A stretch of DNA of 14,332 nt, from NCBI GenBank assembly GCA_002690755.1, contig NZFT01000048.1, forward strand, positions 9,237 to 23,568, in the 5' to 3' direction. Positions 12,490 to 14,332 of this stretch are shown here, piece after piece. A program made the position numbers and the translations under genes. This DNA is from Phycisphaerae bacterium. GTDB lineage: Bacteria; Planctomycetota; Phycisphaerae; Phycisphaerales; SM1A02. Each line of letters opens with the position of its first letter. Within the stretch, counting starts at the first letter, position 1. Below the pieces are notes generated by a model that worked only from the letters and a program-made list of their open reading frames with translations, made no database searches and was not told the origin of the DNA.

Positions 12490-12513
12490 TCATCCACAAC
12501 GGGTTGTGGACGG
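12490..12513. promoter_or_regulatory. DnaA-box-like dyad between the HU and dnaB genes
   Basis: TCCACAAC (12493-12500), GG, GTTGTGGA (12503-12510) is a perfect 8-base inverted repeat. TCATCCACA at 12490-12498 matches the DnaA box TTATCCACA at eight of nine; the opposing CCGTCCACA on the minus strand (12513-12505) matches at six of nine. The two-base centre makes a protein-binding dyad more likely than an RNA hairpin, and no U-run follows. Binding is not shown. Confidence 0.45.
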
Positions 12514-12570
12514 GCGGTCAGGATCCGGAGTGACTCGACGAACGTCGTGATTCGCGGCGAGAATGATCCC

Positions 12571-14055
12571 ATGTCCGAGTCTGACGCTAGAAGTCGTTTC
12601 AAGAATCGAGATCGAGACGAACGGCCGACGCTGCGGGCGGAGGAGCTGACGCGGCTCGCGGAGGCGGTTCCGCCGCACGCCCTCGATGCGGAGGTGTCGC
12701 TGCTCGGCTCGATGATCCTCGACCCGCGGGTGATCGCGGACGTGCTCGGGATCGTGAAGTCGGGGATCGACTTCCACCGACCGGCGCACACGATCCTCTT
12801 CGATCTCATGATCGACTGTTACGACCGGACCGCGTCGCTCGACGTCGTTCAGTTGAACCAGCTCCTGATCGATCGATCACTGCTTGACGAGGTCGGTGGT
12901 CTGGACTATCTGGTGCATCTCGCGGAGAGCGTTCCGACCGCGACCAACGCGCCCCGCTACGCCCGGATGGTCCGGGAGAAGGCAACCCTTCGCGAACTGA
13001 TCGCGGCGGCGGGCGAGACGCTTCAGGATGCGCATCGGGCGGACCTCGAGGTCGCGATGGTGCTGGAGACCGCGGAGAAGCGGATCTTCAAGATCGCCGA
13101 GCAACGCGAGCAGCAGAGCGCGAGTTCACTCAACGTCCTGCTCGACGAGGTGATGAAGTCCATCGAGGAGTCCGACGGTTCCCGGATCGGGGGCGTACCC
13201 TCGGGATTCGGCGAGCTCGACGAGATGCTGAACGGCTTCCAGCGGGGTGAGATGCTGATCCTCGCCGCCCGTCCGTCGATGGGCAAGACGGCGTTCGCCC
13301 TCAACATCGCGGAGCAGATGGCGGTGGCGGATCATCCCGTCGCGATCTTCAGTCTCGAGATGGGGAAGCAGCAGCTGGTGCAGCGAATGCTCTGCGCCAG
13401 AGGTCGGATCGACTCCCAGCGGATGCGACGAAGCACGCTTCGCGAAGAGGACTTCAAGCGGCTGATGACCGCGTGCAACGATCTTTCGGATGCGCCGATC
13501 TACATCGACGACACGCCGGGGTTGAACCTGCTCCAGCTGCGGTCGAAGGCCCGGCGGATGAAGGACAAGCACGACATCGGCGCGATCGTGATCGACTACC
13601 TCCAGCTGATGAGCGCGGGCGGTCGGGTCGAAAGCCGGCAGCTCGAAGTCTCGGAGATCAGTCGTGGTGTGAAGGCGATGGCCCGCGAGATCGACGTGCC
13701 GGTCCTCTGCCTCAGTCAGCTCAATCGAGCCGCCGAGCAACGGGAGGGGCACCGTCCGCGGATGAGCGATCTCCGCGAGTCGGGGTCGATCGAACAGGAT
13801 GCCGACGTGGTGATGATGCTCCACCGCGAGGAGTACTACCACAAGGCCGAGCCCGAATGGGCGGAGCAGAACCCCGACAAGGCCGGACTCGCCGAGGTGA
13901 TCATCGCGAAGCAGCGAAACGGTCCCACCGGCGTGGTGACGCTCGGCTGGAACGCCCAGAGCACGCGTTTTCAGGATCTCTCCTACGCGACCCCGCCGCC
14001 GGACATGCCGGCGGAAGGGGGCGGGTGGAGCGAATCCAGCGGGATTCCAATCTGA
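12571..14055 (+). CDS. dnaB: Replicative DNA helicase DnaB
   Basis: 494 residues from ATG 12571, a usual DnaB length. The N-terminal helical domain (about 30-130: PPHALDAEVSLLGSMILDP) contacts primase and forms the collar. The RecA-like motor (about 190-480) has Walker A ARPSMGKTAF (233-242), FSLEMGKQQLVQRM, Walker B IVIDYLQLM (339-347), and the sensor/DNA-loop motif LSQLNRAAEQREGHRPRMSDLRESGSIEQDADVV (381-414). AKQRNGPTG (446-454) carries the arginine finger. It unwinds DNA as a hexamer at the fork. An in-frame GTG at 12547 would add eight residues; I prefer the ATG because a GAG lies nine bases before it and nothing suitable precedes the GTG. It lies 103 bases after the HU gene and may share its transcript. 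Confidence 0.95.
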   Translation: MSESDARSRFKNRDRDERPTLRAEELTRLAEAVPPHALDAEVSLLGSMILDPRVIADVLGIVKSGIDFHRPAHTILFDLMIDCYDRTASLDVVQLNQLLIDRSLLDEVGGLDYLVHLAESVPTATNAPRYARMVREKATLRELIAAAGETLQDAHRADLEVAMVLETAEKRIFKIAEQREQQSASSLNVLLDEVMKSIEESDGSRIGGVPSGFGELDEMLNGFQRGEMLILAARPSMGKTAFALNIAEQMAVADHPVAIFSLEMGKQQLVQRMLCARGRIDSQRMRRSTLREEDFKRLMTACNDLSDAPIYIDDTPGLNLLQLRSKARRMKDKHDIGAIVIDYLQLMSAGGRVESRQLEVSEISRGVKAMAREIDVPVLCLSQLNRAAEQREGHRPRMSDLRESGSIEQDADVVMMLHREEYYHKAEPEWAEQNPDKAGLAEVIIAKQRNGPTGVVTLGWNAQSTRFQDLSYATPPPDMPAEGGGWSESSGIPI

Positions 14056-14076
14056 TCCTGCATCATCGAGGGTCGG

Positions 14077-14092
14077 CAGTCCGTTCCGACTG
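14077..14092 (+). terminator. Weak hairpin after dnaB
   Basis: CAGTC (14077-14081) and GACTG (14088-14092) form a 5-bp stem 22 bases after the stop, with only CTTTC some bases later. A marginal terminator candidate. Confidence 0.22.
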
Positions 14093-14209
14093 GGACGCTT
14101 TCGAGGCTGGTCATCGCATCCGAGTCGATTCGGTGCGGTAGAGTCTTTTCAGCAATCCGGACGCCGCGGGGTGGTCCGCATCGACGCGAGGAACCCGGCT
14201 CCACTATCG

Positions 14210-14332
14210 ATGGACGAGATCACCCCAGACCAGCTCGCGGTGATCGTCCGCTCCGCGGGCGACGGGGACGAGGCGGCGTGGAGAACGCTCGTCGCGGCCT
14301 ATTCGCCGCGGGTGTTCGCCCTGATCCGGGCC
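14210..14332 (+). CDS. ECF-type sigma factor, N-terminal 41 residues (cut by window edge)
   Basis: An open frame from ATG 14210 to the window end with no stop: MDEITPDQLAVIVRSAGDGD, then EAAWRTLVAAYSPRVFALIRA. The pattern of an acidic start, GDEAAW..L...Y.PRVFALI matches the first helix of sigma region 2 in extracytoplasmic-function sigma factors (compare D..A...LY..Y.P.V..). Such proteins direct RNA polymerase to stress or envelope-response promoters. No clear Shine-Dalgarno precedes the ATG; a TAGAGT at 14139-14144 is a faint -10. Whether an anti-sigma gene follows cannot be seen. The family call rests on a short stretch, so treat it as likely, not certain. Confidence 0.72.
   Translation, partial: MDEITPDQLAVIVRSAGDGDEAAWRTLVAAYSPRVFALIRA

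Overview
The window looks like chromosomal DNA from a GC-rich, LPS-making Gram-negative bacterium, most likely a planctomycete of the Phycisphaerae type. This is inferred from gene content only: a tandem pair of secreted prepilin-type proteins, a Ser/Thr kinase with an N-terminal MshEN-like domain and a C-terminal membrane anchor, a two-gene NfeD cluster and a lipid A/heptose operon. No rRNA or other taxonomic marker is present. I see no mobile element, phage, CRISPR or toxin-antitoxin signature. Coding regions show high GC at third codon positions throughout, so nothing stands out as recently transferred.

Layout. Minus strand, positions 1-3942: a second NfeD-like gene cut by the window edge; a long NfeD-type membrane serine protease overlapping it by 4 bases; a strong hairpin terminator; and two paralogous prepilin-like secreted proteins, each with a clear Shine-Dalgarno. 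Positions 3943-4936 form a gene-poor stretch of about 1 kb. It holds a near-consensus sigma70 promoter pointing at the prepilin genes and several inverted repeats, so the prepilin transcript may have a long structured leader. A RidA-family gene (plus) and a Ser/Thr kinase gene (minus) are then convergent.

From 6888 the plus strand carries a tight envelope operon: a family 9 glycosyltransferase (heptosyltransferase-like), a Maf nucleotide pyrophosphatase, an unrecognised three-helix membrane protein, LpxK and bifunctional HldE. The first four genes overlap by 4-8 bases. LpxK (lipid A 4'-kinase), HldE (ADP-heptose synthesis) and the GT9 enzyme (heptose transfer) together point to lipid A and inner-core assembly. 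A small predicted lipoprotein follows. The window ends with an HU/IHF protein under its own good promoter, replicative helicase DnaB, and the first 41 codons of an ECF-type sigma factor.

I did not find a clearly new defence or metabolic system. The items most worth a second look are the roughly 620-base structured leader upstream of the prepilin pair, the unknown membrane protein inside the LPS operon, the MshEN-kinase fusion, and a DnaA-box-like dyad between the HU and dnaB genes.
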